From the NCBI GenBank assembly GCA_910587545.1, contig CAJUMI010000045.1, positions 11,255 through 19,084 of the forward strand: DNA of 7,830 nt, given 5' to 3'. Positions 1 through 6,979 of the stretch are shown here, piece by piece. The translations under genes were made by a program, and so were the position numbers. Each line of letters opens with the position of its first letter. Position 1 is the stretch's first letter. The notes under the pieces are model-generated. The model saw only the letters and a list, made by a program, of their open reading frames with translations. It ran no database searches and was not told the DNA's origin. This DNA is from an uncultured Muribaculaceae bacterium. Lineage in GTDB: Bacteria; Bacteroidota; Bacteroidia; Bacteroidales; Muribaculaceae.

Positions 1-999
1 CGGGCGGTTGGCGTCGCTCTTGACGGCCGATGACTTGCGGGAGTTGTCGAGCAGTGAGTCGACGGCTTCCTGAAGCATGCGCTTCTCGTTGCGCAGGATG
101 ACATCGGGGGCCTTGATCTCGATGAGTCGTTTGAGGCGGTTGTTACGTATGATCACACGGCGGTAGAGGTCGTTGAGGTCGCTGGTGGCGAATCGGCCGC
201 CGTCGAGCGGAACGAGCGGACGGAGTTCGGGCGGGATGACGGGCACGGCCTGGAGTATCATCCACTCGGGCTTGTTTCGGTTGCGCGAGGCACGGAATGA
301 CTCCACGACCTGAAGGCGCTTGAGGGCCTCGGTCTTGCGTTGCTGTGAGCCGTCTGTGTCGGCCTGATGGCGCAGCTGATATGAGAGGCCGTCGAGGTCG
401 ATGCCCACAAGGAGTTCATAGATAGCCTCCGCGCCCATTTTGGCGACGAATTTGTTGGGATCGTTGTCGTCGAGCAACTGGTTTTCTCTGGGCAGGTTGT
501 CGATGATGTCGAAATACTGTTCCTCGGTGAGAAGGTCTAATCTCTCGACGCCTTCGACTGTTCCGGGATTGATGACGATGTAACGTTCGTAGTATACGAC
601 GGCATCGAGTTTCTTGGAAGGCAACCCGAGAAGATAGCCGATCTTGTTGGGAAGCGAACGGAAGTACCAGATATGGGCGACGGGCACGACGAGTTTGATG
701 TGGCCCATGCGTTCGCGTCGCACTTTCTTTTCGGTAACTTCTACACCACATCGGTCGCAGACAATACCCTTGTAGCGGATGCGTTTGTATTTTCCGCAAT
801 GGCATTCGTAGTCTTTGACAGGACCAAAAATGCGCTCGCAGAAGAGACCGTCGCGCTCGGGCTTGTATGTGCGGTAGTTTATTGTCTCGGGTTTGAGAAC
901 CTCACCGCTCGACTTTTCGAGAATCTCCTCGGGCGAAGCAAGCCCGATGGAGATTTTCGAGAAGGCATTTTTCGATTTATTATCTTTTCTAAAAGCCAT
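1..999 (-). CDS. rpoC: RNA polymerase beta' subunit, N-terminal 333 codons (runs off the window)
   Basis: RpoC carries the catalytic magnesium site of RNA polymerase and forms the clamp with RpoB. The window holds an open frame of exactly 333 codons from the ATG at 999 to the left edge. It starts MAFRKDNKSKNAFSKISIGL, typical of the Bacteroidota protein. The clamp zinc-binding site is intact: C66-H-C68 and C81-D-R-C84 (ECHCGKYKR and VCDRCGVEV). After it come GHIKLVVPVAHIWYFRSLPN, the segment VIPPELRPLVPLDGGRFATS (254-273), and the rudder/coiled-coil region DLNDLYRRVIIRNNRLKRLI (274-293) with RNEKRMLQEAVDSLLDN after it, which in E. coli contacts sigma factor. The catalytic NADFDGD motif lies beyond the window. 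It follows rpoB by 32 bp with no terminator between, so the two are surely co-transcribed. There is no Shine-Dalgarno sequence (CAATAGAACAT precedes the ATG). Confidence 0.97.
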   Translation of the reverse strand, partial: MAFRKDNKSKNAFSKISIGLASPEEILEKSSGEVLKPETINYRTYKPERDGLFCERIFGPVKDYECHCGKYKRIRYKGIVCDRCGVEVTEKKVRRERMGHIKLVVPVAHIWYFRSLPNKIGYLLGLPSKKLDAVVYYERYIVINPGTVEGVERLDLLTEEQYFDIIDNLPRENQLLDDNDPNKFVAKMGAEAIYELLVGIDLDGLSYQLRHQADTDGSQQRKTEALKRLQVVESFRASRNRNKPEWMILQAVPVIPPELRPLVPLDGGRFATSDLNDLYRRVIIRNNRLKRLIEIKAPDVILRNEKRMLQEAVDSLLDNSRKSSAVKSDANRP

Positions 1000-1031
1000 A
1001 TGTTCTATTGACAGTGGTTGTTGCGTGGATA

Positions 1032-3146
1032 TTAATTCTCGAGGTTGATGCTCAGACCGAGACCGCGGAGCTCGTGGAGAAGCACGTTGAGCGACTCGGG
1101 AATGCCTGCCTGAGGCATGGGATCGCCTTTGACAATCGCTTCGTAGGCTTTGCTGCGGCCGTTGACGTCGTCACTCTTGATGGTCAGGATTTCCTGGAGG
1201 ATGTGAGACGCGCCGAATGCCTCGAGCGCCCAGACTTCCATTTCTCCGAAACGCTGGCCGCCGAACTGGGCTTTACCGCCCAGAGGCTGCTGGGTGATCA
1301 GAGAGTACGGACCGATGCTACGTGCGTGCATCTTGTCTTCGACCATGTGGCCGAGCTTGAGCATGTAGATCACGCCCACGGTTGCGGGCTGGTCGAAACG
1401 CTCGCCTGTTCCGCCATCGTAGAGGTATGTCTTTCCGTAGCGGGGCAGGCCTGCCTTGTCGGTCCATTCGTTGAGGTCGTCGAGGGTCGCGCCATCGAAG
1501 ATCGGGGTCGCGAATTTCTCTCCGAGTTCGCGTCCGGCCCATCCGAGAACGGTCTCGAATATCTGGCCGAGGTTCATACGCGAAGGCACACCCAGAGGGT
1601 TGAGCACGATGTCGACGGGGGTTCCGTCGGCGAGGAACGGCATGTCTTCCTGGCGCACGATGCGCGACACGATACCCTTGTTGCCGTGACGGCCTGCCAT
1701 CTTGTCGCCGACGCTGATCTTGCGTTTCTTGGCGATGTAGACTTTGGCGATCTGCATGATGCCCGAGGGGAGTTCGTCGCCGATCGAGATGTCGAATTTC
1801 TTGCGGCGGAGCTCAGCGTCGATTTCCTTGGACTTGCGCAGGTAGTTGACGATGGTCTCGCGGATGAGATCGTTCTTGTGCTGGTCGTTTGTCCACTTAC
1901 TGAGGTTGATTGTGTCGTAGTCGATCGATTTGAGCACGCCTGCGGTGAACTTGGCTCCCTTGGCGATGATCTCGCTTCCGATGAAGTCTTTGACTCCCTG
2001 TGATGTCTTGCCGTTGGTGAGGGTCATCAGCTTGTCGACGAGGATATCGCGCAGTTTGTTGAGCTTTTCTTCGTATTCTTCGTCGAGCTTCGGCAGCTGG
2101 GCGTTTGCGCTCTTGGATTTCTTTTTCTTGGCGGCGCGGCTGAAGAGGTTTGTGCCGATGACCACGCCCTTGAGCGACGGTGATGCCTTGAGCGATGCGT
2201 CCTTGACGTCGCCGGCCTTGTCGCCGAAGATGGCGCGGAGCAGTTTTTCTTCAGGAGTCGGGTCGGATTCGCCCTTAGGCGTGATTTTGCCGATCATGAT
2301 GTCGCCCGGCACGACGTGAGCGCCGATGCGGATGATGCCGCGTTCGTCGAGATCTTTTGTGGCGTCTTCGCTGACGTTGGGTATATCGCTTGTGAGTTCT
2401 TCCATGCCACGCTTGGTCTCGCGGACTTCGAGCGAGTACTCGTCGACGTGGACTGAGGTTAGGATGTCGTCGCGTACGACGCGTTCGTTGAGCACGATGG
2501 CGTCCTCGTAGTTGTATCCTTTCCAGGGCATGAACGCTACCTTGAGGTTGCGGCCGAGAGCGAGTTCGCCTTTCTGGGTCGCGTAACCTTCGGTGAGTAT
2601 GTCGCCTTTCTTCACGCGCTGGCCTTTGTTGCAGATCGGACGGAGGTCGATCGTGGTGCTCTGGTTGGTCTTGCGGAATTTGGGTATGTTGTATTCTTTG
2701 ACAGCGTCCTCGAATGCGACGAATTCCTCTTCTTCGGTGCGGTCATAGCGGATGCGGATCACGCTTGCGTCGACAAATTCGATCACACCGTCACCTTCGG
2801 CTGTGATCTGGGTGCGGCTGTCGCGGATGAGCTGGCCTTCGATGCCGGTGCCGACGATTGGCGCCTCGCTGCGCATGAGGGGCACGGCCTGACGCATCAT
2901 GTTCGATCCCATGAGGGCGCGGTTAGCGTCGTCGTGCTCGAGGAAGGGGATGAGCGAAGCGGCTATAGAGGCGATCTGTGCCGGCGACACGTCCATGAGT
3001 TCGACCTCTGCAGGCGGAACGACGGGGAAGTCGGCGTCGAGACGGGCCTTGACACGTTCGCGGATGAATGTACCGTCGTCGTTGAGCGGGGCGTTGCCCT
3101 GGGCGATGACTTTGCCTTCTTCGATTTCGGCGGTCAGATAGATCAC
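1032..3146 (-). CDS. rpoB: RNA polymerase beta subunit, C-terminal part (genuine frame begins near 3239)
   Basis: This is the rest of RpoB in the shifted frame. The GTG at 3146 is only the first start-like codon; genuine coding begins about 32 codons earlier, at 3239 (LCVYAKINDLGF). Counting from the GTG, landmarks are IAASLIPFLEHDDANRALMG (61-80), GTGIEGQLIRDS (99-110), the active-site-side KGYNYEDAIVLNE (209-221) with its acidic E-D pair, a Lys-rich Bacteroidota insert AAKKKKSKSANAQ (338-350), KISVGDKMAGRHGNKGIVSR (476-495) near the catalytic centre, then GVPSRMNLGQIFE (519-531). The C-terminal clamp segment includes GGKAQFGGQRFGEMEVWALE and GIPESLNVLLHELRGLGLSI. All expected motifs are present. 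It ends 32 bp before rpoC. Confidence 0.92.
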   Translation of the reverse strand: MIYLTAEIEEGKVIAQGNAPLNDDGTFIRERVKARLDADFPVVPPAEVELMDVSPAQIASIAASLIPFLEHDDANRALMGSNMMRQAVPLMRSEAPIVGTGIEGQLIRDSRTQITAEGDGVIEFVDASVIRIRYDRTEEEEFVAFEDAVKEYNIPKFRKTNQSTTIDLRPICNKGQRVKKGDILTEGYATQKGELALGRNLKVAFMPWKGYNYEDAIVLNERVVRDDILTSVHVDEYSLEVRETKRGMEELTSDIPNVSEDATKDLDERGIIRIGAHVVPGDIMIGKITPKGESDPTPEEKLLRAIFGDKAGDVKDASLKASPSLKGVVIGTNLFSRAAKKKKSKSANAQLPKLDEEYEEKLNKLRDILVDKLMTLTNGKTSQGVKDFIGSEIIAKGAKFTAGVLKSIDYDTINLSKWTNDQHKNDLIRETIVNYLRKSKEIDAELRRKKFDISIGDELPSGIMQIAKVYIAKKRKISVGDKMAGRHGNKGIVSRIVRQEDMPFLADGTPVDIVLNPLGVPSRMNLGQIFETVLGWAGRELGEKFATPIFDGATLDDLNEWTDKAGLPRYGKTYLYDGGTGERFDQPATVGVIYMLKLGHMVEDKMHARSIGPYSLITQQPLGGKAQFGGQRFGEMEVWALEAFGASHILQEILTIKSDDVNGRSKAYEAIVKGDPMPQAGIPESLNVLLHELRGLGLSINLEN

Positions 3147-4687
3147 CTCGTTGTTGTTGAGGTTGACTTTCGAGTCTTCAACCTTGCGGTAGGGGGTCTC
3201 GATGAAGCCGAGGTCGTTGATCTTGGCGTAGACACAGAGGCCAGAGGATTGGTCTGGTCCATGAACTGCGACAGGGCGTTGGTGCCGAAGAAGGTGTTGA
3301 TCACCGAGGAGATGGTCTTGGCGTTGATCAGGTCAATCGGCGTGAACACTTCGTTGTCGCGGACGTTCATGCGTTCGCGGATCGTGCGTGACATACGAGC
3401 GAGGCCTACTCCGAACTGGTTGTAGAGCTGTTCGCCGACTGTGCGCACACGACGGTTGCTCAGGTGGTCGATGTCGTCGACATCGGTCTTTGAGTTGATG
3501 AGTTCGATAAGATATTTGATGATGGCGATGATATCCTCTTTGGTGAGGACCTTTACGTCCATCGAAGTCGTCAGACCGAGTTTCTTGTTGATGCGGAAGC
3601 GTCCAACCTCGCCGAGGTCGTAGCGCTTTTCGGAGAAGAACAGGTTCTGGATCACTTCGCGTGCGCTTGCGTCGTCTGGTGGATCTGCGTTGCGGAGCTG
3701 GCGATAGATGAACTGTACGGCTTCTTTCTCGGAGTTTGACGTATCTTTCTGGAGAGTGTTGAAAATGATAGAGTAGTCGCTGGTGTTGACATCCTCTTTG
3801 TGGAGAAGGATGCTCTGCACACCGGAATTGAGTATCTCGTCGATATGTTTTTCCTCAAGGACTGTCTCTCGGTCGATGATCACATCGTTACGCTCGATCG
3901 AGACCACCTCGCCGGTATCTTCGTCGACGAAGTCTTCGATCCAGGTCTTGAGGACGCGGGCTGCGAGTTTGCGGCCAACGGCTTTCTTGAGATTGGTCTT
4001 GTTGACCTTGATGTCTTCGGCAAGACCGAAGATTTCGATGATGTCTTTGTCGCTGTCGAGACCGATCGCACGGAGAAGGGTGGTTACGGGCAATTTCTTC
4101 TTACGGTCGATGTAAGCGTACATCACGTTGTTGATGTCAGTCGCAAATTCAATCCATGATCCGCGGAAAGGGATGATACGTGCGGAGTAGAGCTTTGTGC
4201 CGTTGGCATGGGTGCTCTGTCCGAAGAACACACCGGGCGAGCGGTGGAGCTGCGACACGATTACGCGTTCGGCGCCGTTGATTACAAATGTACCTTTTTC
4301 GGTCATGTAGGGGATCGGGCCGAGATATACGTCCTGGATTTCCGTAGCGAAATCTTCATGATCGGGGTCTGTACAGTACAGCTTCAGCTTGGCTTTCAGC
4401 GGCACACTGTAGGTCAGACCGCGCTCGAGACACTCTTCGATCGTGTAACGCGGCGGATCGATATAATAATCGAGGAATTCGAGAACGAAGTTGTTGCGAG
4501 TGTCGGCTATCGGGAAGTTTTCTGCAAAAACTTTGAAAAGGCCTTCGTTGTTTCGTTTTTCGGGAGGAGTGTCAAGCTGCAGAAAGTCTCTGAATGATTT
4601 CAGCTGAATCTCCAGAAAGTCGGGGTAAGGAAGCGGGTTCTTTACCGAGGCAAAATTAATGCGGGGTTTGTCTACGGATACTGACAT
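3143..4687 (-). CDS. rpoB: RNA polymerase beta subunit, N-terminal part (frame ends after the break)
   Basis: The open frame has 514 codons, of which 1-483 are genuine RpoB and the last 31 are out-of-frame translation after the break. The genuine part carries the N-terminal lobe and protrusion (PLPYPDFLEIQLKSFRDFLQ, 18-37), the conserved GAERVIVSQLHRSPGVFF (138-155) that lines the rifampicin pocket and fork region, RIIPFRGSWIEFATD (170-184), and DDIDHLSNRRVRTVGEQL (404-421). It ends in FFGTNALSQFMDQTNPLA (466-483), the first half of rifampicin cluster I. Q474 and D477 match E. coli Q513 and D516 and are the susceptible-type residues; the positions equivalent to H526 and S531 are missing. Start: the ATG gives the expected MSVSVDKPRINF, preceded by CCTATTTTTATAG with no Shine-Dalgarno sequence. 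Function: with RpoC it forms the catalytic core of RNA polymerase. Confidence 0.93.
   Translation of the reverse strand: MSVSVDKPRINFASVKNPLPYPDFLEIQLKSFRDFLQLDTPPEKRNNEGLFKVFAENFPIADTRNNFVLEFLDYYIDPPRYTIEECLERGLTYSVPLKAKLKLYCTDPDHEDFATEIQDVYLGPIPYMTEKGTFVINGAERVIVSQLHRSPGVFFGQSTHANGTKLYSARIIPFRGSWIEFATDINNVMYAYIDRKKKLPVTTLLRAIGLDSDKDIIEIFGLAEDIKVNKTNLKKAVGRKLAARVLKTWIEDFVDEDTGEVVSIERNDVIIDRETVLEEKHIDEILNSGVQSILLHKEDVNTSDYSIIFNTLQKDTSNSEKEAVQFIYRQLRNADPPDDASAREVIQNLFFSEKRYDLGEVGRFRINKKLGLTTSMDVKVLTKEDIIAIIKYLIELINSKTDVDDIDHLSNRRVRTVGEQLYNQFGVGLARMSRTIRERMNVRDNEVFTPIDLINAKTISSVINTFFGTNALSQFMDQTNPLASVSTPRSTTSASSRPPTARLKTRKSTSTTTR
3237..3247 (-). other. Deletion and frameshift junction inside rpoB
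   Basis: On the coding strand the junction reads CCTCTGGCCTCTGTG. The left side is the end of AAT CCT CTG GC (N-P-L-A), and the right side is CTC TGT GTC TAC (L-C-V-Y). The element CCTCTG occurs twice, 8 bp apart, so the exact breakpoint is ambiguous by a few bases. The gap removes the equivalent of E. coli E523-S574. A short-repeat collapse or mis-joined contig could produce this; the missing bases themselves cannot be seen. Confidence 0.85.
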
Positions 4688-4731
4688 CTATAAAAATAGG
4701 GTGGTTAAGAACTCAAAGTGAAAATAGACAC

Positions 4732-4770
4732 AAAAAGGTTAAGAATCATCCCTTGGAAGATTCTTAACCT
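4732..4770 (-). terminator. Intrinsic terminator-like hairpin (attenuator) between rplL and rpoB
   Basis: In transcription direction, the arm AGGTTAAGAATC (4770-4759) is followed by an 11-nt loop (4758-4748) and the perfectly complementary arm GATTCTTAACCT (4747-4736), then a run of T (five T in all, 4736-4732, the first within the stem). TCC/GGA inside the loop could add three more pairs after an A·A mismatch. A 12-bp stem plus T run is the form of a Rho-independent terminator. Known background: E. coli has a partial terminator in the same rplL-rpoB position that lowers polymerase expression relative to the stalk proteins. Partial rather than full termination is inferred here, because rpoB must still be transcribed and no convincing promoter is seen in the spacer. 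The T run is short, which suits a leaky terminator. Confidence 0.75.
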
Positions 4771-4793
4771 AATTACCTGATCAACAGGCAATA

Positions 4794-5168
4794 TTATTTA
4801 AGCTCGACTTCAGCGCCAGCCTCTTCGAGTTGCTTTTTGAGGCCTTCAGCGTCAGCTTTAGCAATGCCTTCTTTTACAACAGAGGGAGCACCGTCAACCA
4901 TTTCCTTGGCTTCTTTGAGGCCAAGACCGGTGAGTTCCTTAACGAGTTTAACAACCTGGAGCTTGTTTGCGCCTGCAGCCTTGAGCACTACATCGAATGC
5001 AGTCTTCTCTTCAGCAGCGGGTGCGCCTGCAGCGGGGCCAGCGGCAACAGCGACAGCTGCAGCAGCGGGTTCGATGCCATATTCTTCTTTGAGAATTTGA
5101 GCAAGTTCGTTTACTTCTTTTACAGAGAGGTTAACAAGTTGTTCAGCAAAAGCTTTTAAATCTGCCAT
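4794..5168 (-). CDS. rplL: 50S ribosomal protein L7/L12 (bL12)
   Basis: L7/L12 (124 residues) is the multicopy stalk protein that recruits and stimulates translational GTPases such as EF-G and EF-Tu. Three parts are visible. The N-terminal dimerisation and L10-binding helices are residues 1-32 (ADLKAFAEQLVNLSVKEVNE). An Ala/Pro/Gly-rich flexible hinge follows at about 33-53 (EPAAAAVAVAAGPAAGAPAA). The globular C-terminal domain, 54-124, contains the conserved factor-binding surface KLQVVKLVKELTGLGLKEAK (69-88) and VDGAPSVVKEGI (91-102). The length is typical. The mRNA leader before the ATG is very AT-rich (CAAATAAAACTATACAAAA) and lacks a Shine-Dalgarno sequence. The stop codon is followed 23 bp later by a terminator-like hairpin, which would let stalk protein be made in excess over RNA polymerase. 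Confidence 0.98.
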   Translation of the reverse strand: MADLKAFAEQLVNLSVKEVNELAQILKEEYGIEPAAAAVAVAAGPAAGAPAAEEKTAFDVVLKAAGANKLQVVKLVKELTGLGLKEAKEMVDGAPSVVKEGIAKADAEGLKKQLEEAGAEVELK

Positions 5169-5206
5169 TTTTGTATAGTTTTATTTGATTATTATTTCTG
5201 ATAGGA

Positions 5207-5731
5207 TTAGTCTTCTTTTTTTGAAAGCGTCTCGAGGATGCCGTGGAGCTTGCTGCCGCCTGAAGTAAGAGCGGAAACAACGTTCTTGGCGGGCGACTGG
5301 AGAAGAGCGATAACGTCGGCGATAAGTTCGTTCTTGCTCTTGATAGATGCAAGTGTTTCGAGCTGATCAGCTCCGAAGTATACGGTCTCTTCTACATATG
5401 CGGCCTTGAGCGCGGGGAGAGTGTCGCCTTTCTTGATGAAGTCCTTGAGGAGCTTTGCCGGAGCATTGCCCACGTTGGAGCACATCAGAGAGGTTGAGCC
5501 CTTGAGGGCGGGATACAGTTCTTCAAAATCGCCTTCGATAGATTCAAGCGCTTTGTGGAGAAGGGTGTTCTTCACAACAAGGAGTTTGACGTCGGCCTTG
5601 AAGCATGCGCGGCGGAGTTCGCTTGTCTTTTCAGCGTTGAGTCCGGCAGTTTCCACGAGGTAGAAGCTGCTGTATTCACTAATCGTTTTCGCGATATTCT
5701 CAATTGCGATACCTTTATCTTCCTTTTTCAT
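5207..5731 (-). CDS. rplJ: 50S ribosomal protein L10 (uL10)
   Basis: L10 (174 residues) anchors the L7/L12 dimers to the ribosome at the GTPase-associated centre. The globular N-terminal domain binds 23S rRNA: residues 1-65 include SSFYLVETAGLNAEKTSELR (21-40) and the well-known KNTLLHKAL (54-62). The C-terminal helix that carries L7/L12 dimers is about residues 134-172, ending in a charged tail KKED. Length is normal for L10. It stands immediately before rplL, the order found in nearly all bacteria and fitting the joint L10-L12 complex. Only 23 bp separate it from rplA, so there is no room for the long untranslated L10 leader known from E. coli. The ATG was chosen because it gives the family-like N-terminus and is the first in frame after the rplA stop; the upstream ATCAAGACAAA is A-rich with no Shine-Dalgarno sequence. 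Confidence 0.97.
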   Translation of the reverse strand: MKKEDKGIAIENIAKTISEYSSFYLVETAGLNAEKTSELRRACFKADVKLLVVKNTLLHKALESIEGDFEELYPALKGSTSLMCSNVGNAPAKLLKDFIKKGDTLPALKAAYVEETVYFGADQLETLASIKSKNELIADVIALLQSPAKNVVSALTSGGSKLHGILETLSKKED

Positions 5732-5754
5732 TTTGTCTTGATTTTAGAGGGTGA

Positions 5755-6450
5755 TTAAGCGTCAACCGACTTGGTGTCGACCTGGACACCCGGACTCATT
5801 GTGCTTGAAAGATAAATGCTCTTGAGGTAAGTGCCTTTTGCAGTCGCGGGTTTGAGCTTGATGAGAGTGTTGACAAACTCACGTGCGTTGTCACGCATCT
5901 GTTCGGGCGTAAACGACATCTTGCCGATTGACGAGTGGACGATACCGTTCTTGTCAACCTTGAAGTCGATCTTACCTTTCTTTACTTCTTCTACAGCCTT
6001 GGCTACATCGACGGTAACAGTGCCGCTCTTGGGGTTGGGCATAAGTCCGCGGGGACCGAGCACACGACCGAGAGCACCGATCTTACCCATGATGGCGGGC
6101 TGAGTGATGATCACATCGATATCGGTCCAGCCGCCTTTGATTTTTTCGATATATTCGTCAAGACCTACATAGTCAGCGCCGGCTGCTTTAGCTGCCGCTT
6201 CGGCGTCTGCACTACAGAGGACGAGCACGCGAACCTGCTTACCTGTGCCGTGGGGCAGGGTAACGACGCCGCGTACCATCTGGTTAGCTTTGCGGGGGTC
6301 AACGCCAAGACGCACGTCAATGTCGAAAGAAGCGTCGAACTTGGCATAGTTCACTTCCTTGACTTTCTCGACTGCTTCCGCTAGAGTGTAAGCTTTCCCG
6401 GCTTCAATCTTCGACAAGGCTAACTTTTGATTTTTTGTAAGTTTACTCAT
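5755..6450 (-). CDS. rplA: 50S ribosomal protein L1 (uL1)
   Basis: L1 (231 residues) forms the mobile L1 stalk on 23S rRNA that helps release the E-site tRNA, and in many bacteria it also represses its own L11-L1 mRNA. The N-terminal half of domain I includes FDIDVRLGVDPRKANQMVRG at residues 42-61, domain II carries QVRVLVLCSADAEAAAKAAG (72-91), and the L1 signature lies at about 119-144 (AIMGKIGALGRVLGPRGLM, then PNPKSGT). The C-terminal strand returns to domain I with IGKMSFTPEQMRDN (175-188). Length is close to the usual 230 or so residues and no key segment is missing. A perfect 10-bp palindrome, TTCAATTGAA, lies directly before the ATG (6451-6460); it is AT-rich and probably without function. 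The gap to rplJ is 23 bp. Confidence 0.98.
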   Translation of the reverse strand: MSKLTKNQKLALSKIEAGKAYTLAEAVEKVKEVNYAKFDASFDIDVRLGVDPRKANQMVRGVVTLPHGTGKQVRVLVLCSADAEAAAKAAGADYVGLDEYIEKIKGGWTDIDVIITQPAIMGKIGALGRVLGPRGLMPNPKSGTVTVDVAKAVEEVKKGKIDFKVDKNGIVHSSIGKMSFTPEQMRDNAREFVNTLIKLKPATAKGTYLKSIYLSSTMSPGVQVDTKSVDA

Positions 6451-6467
6451 TTCAATTGAAGTTTTAT

Positions 6468-6911
6468 TTAGTTATTACCAGGAAATTCACCCTTTACGGT
6501 GATACCCATGCTGCGAGCTGTTCCGGCAACCATACGCATAGCTGATTCAACTGTGAAACAGTTTAAGTCAGGCATTTTGTCTGTAGCGATAGCCTTCACC
6601 TGCTCCCAGGTCACTTCTCCAACTTTGGTGCGGTTAGGTTCTTTCGAACCCGATTTGATCTTAGCCACTTCCTTGAGCTGGATTGCAACAGGCGGGGTCT
6701 TTACGACAAAGTCAAAAGATTTGTCACTGTAGTAAGTGATTACTACCGGGAGAACTTTTCCGGCTTTGTCTTGAGTGCGGGCATTGAATTGCTTGCAAAA
6801 CTCCATGATGTTGATGCCCTTCGAACCCAGCGCGGGGCCTACGGGAGGGGAGGGGTTTGCTGCGCCTCCCTTAATCTGCAATTTGATCTGTCCAGCAATT
6901 TCTTTTGCCAT
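6468..6911 (-). CDS. rplK: 50S ribosomal protein L11 (uL11)
   Basis: L11 (147 residues) sits at the base of the ribosomal stalk on the 23S rRNA GTPase-associated region, together with L10. The N-terminal domain contains the proline-rich segment PPVGPALG at residues 22-29, the part known to contact thiostrepton and to move during factor binding. The C-terminal rRNA-binding domain is recognisable in GSKEPNRTKVGEV (88-100), MPDLN (113-117) and AGTARSMGI (129-137). Length and start (MAKEIAGQIKLQIKGG) are standard for the family. It follows nusG and precedes rplA by 17 bp, the classical L11-L1 pair. In many bacteria L1 represses this pair by binding the mRNA ahead of rplK; I could not confirm such a site in the 68-bp leader. 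The ATG is preceded by TATTTTTACA with no Shine-Dalgarno sequence. Confidence 0.98.
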   Translation of the reverse strand: MAKEIAGQIKLQIKGGAANPSPPVGPALGSKGINIMEFCKQFNARTQDKAGKVLPVVITYYSDKSFDFVVKTPPVAIQLKEVAKIKSGSKEPNRTKVGEVTWEQVKAIATDKMPDLNCFTVESAMRMVAGTARSMGITVKGEFPGNN

Positions 6912-6979
6912 TGTAAAAATACTTAAAGTTTATTACAAAATTTGCGATATTAGTCCACGGTTCGTAACACATCCGTTTC

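Larger units (their letters stand above)
1032..4687 (-). pseudogene. rpoB: rpoB locus, interrupted as sequenced by an internal deletion with frameshift
   Basis: This is the whole RNA polymerase beta subunit locus, from its ATG (MSVSVDKPRINF) to its stop after GLGLSINLEN. It cannot be read as one frame. Codons 1-483 are normal up to FMDQTNPLA; the next bases, from about 3239, encode LCVYAKINDLGFIETPYRKV in a different frame, which then continues normally to the stop. Between these two points E. coli RpoB has residues 523-574, absent here. Adding 483 residues, the 52 missing, the 32 codons between the break and 3147, and 704 more gives about 1271, the usual size of Bacteroidota RpoB. The loss is therefore about 157 bp (52 codons plus one base), assuming no length difference from E. 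coli there. The rest of the gene shows no decay, so an assembly or sequencing error is the most likely cause; a true null mutation should be lethal. Confidence 0.9.

Noticed and set aside
1008..2003. A 331-codon open frame on the plus strand opposite rpoB
   Set aside because: It is a shadow of the strong codon bias of rpoB on the other strand; it starts with TTG, resembles no family I know, and the minus strand is unmistakably RpoB.
3144..3146. GTG with GTGA-type overlap, suggesting two coupled genes (a natural split rpoB)
   Set aside because: The frame stays clearly RpoB for 32 codons upstream of this GTG, and a conserved core block is missing, so this is a break and not a designed split.
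4651..4658. TAATTTTG on the minus strand, a match to the Bacteroidota -7 element
   Set aside because: It lies inside the rpoB coding sequence (N-F-A codons) with no TTTG at the right distance upstream, so it is likely a chance match.
4714..4734. Possible rpoB promoter: TCACTTTG (4721-4714) resembling TAnnTTTG, with TTTG at 4734-4731
   Set aside because: It has one mismatch at a key position, and the upstream TTTG is only 9 bp away instead of about 20.
6451..6460. Palindrome TTCAATTGAA directly before the rplA start
   Set aside because: A 10-bp AT-rich palindrome can easily arise by chance, and no partner site or spacing suggests an operator.
6912..6979. Possible L1-binding leader before rplK (ACGG...CCGT arms at 6976-6957 on the minus strand)
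   Set aside because: The arms are only 4 bp and I could not match the asymmetric internal loop expected of L1 sites; comparative folding would be needed to support it.
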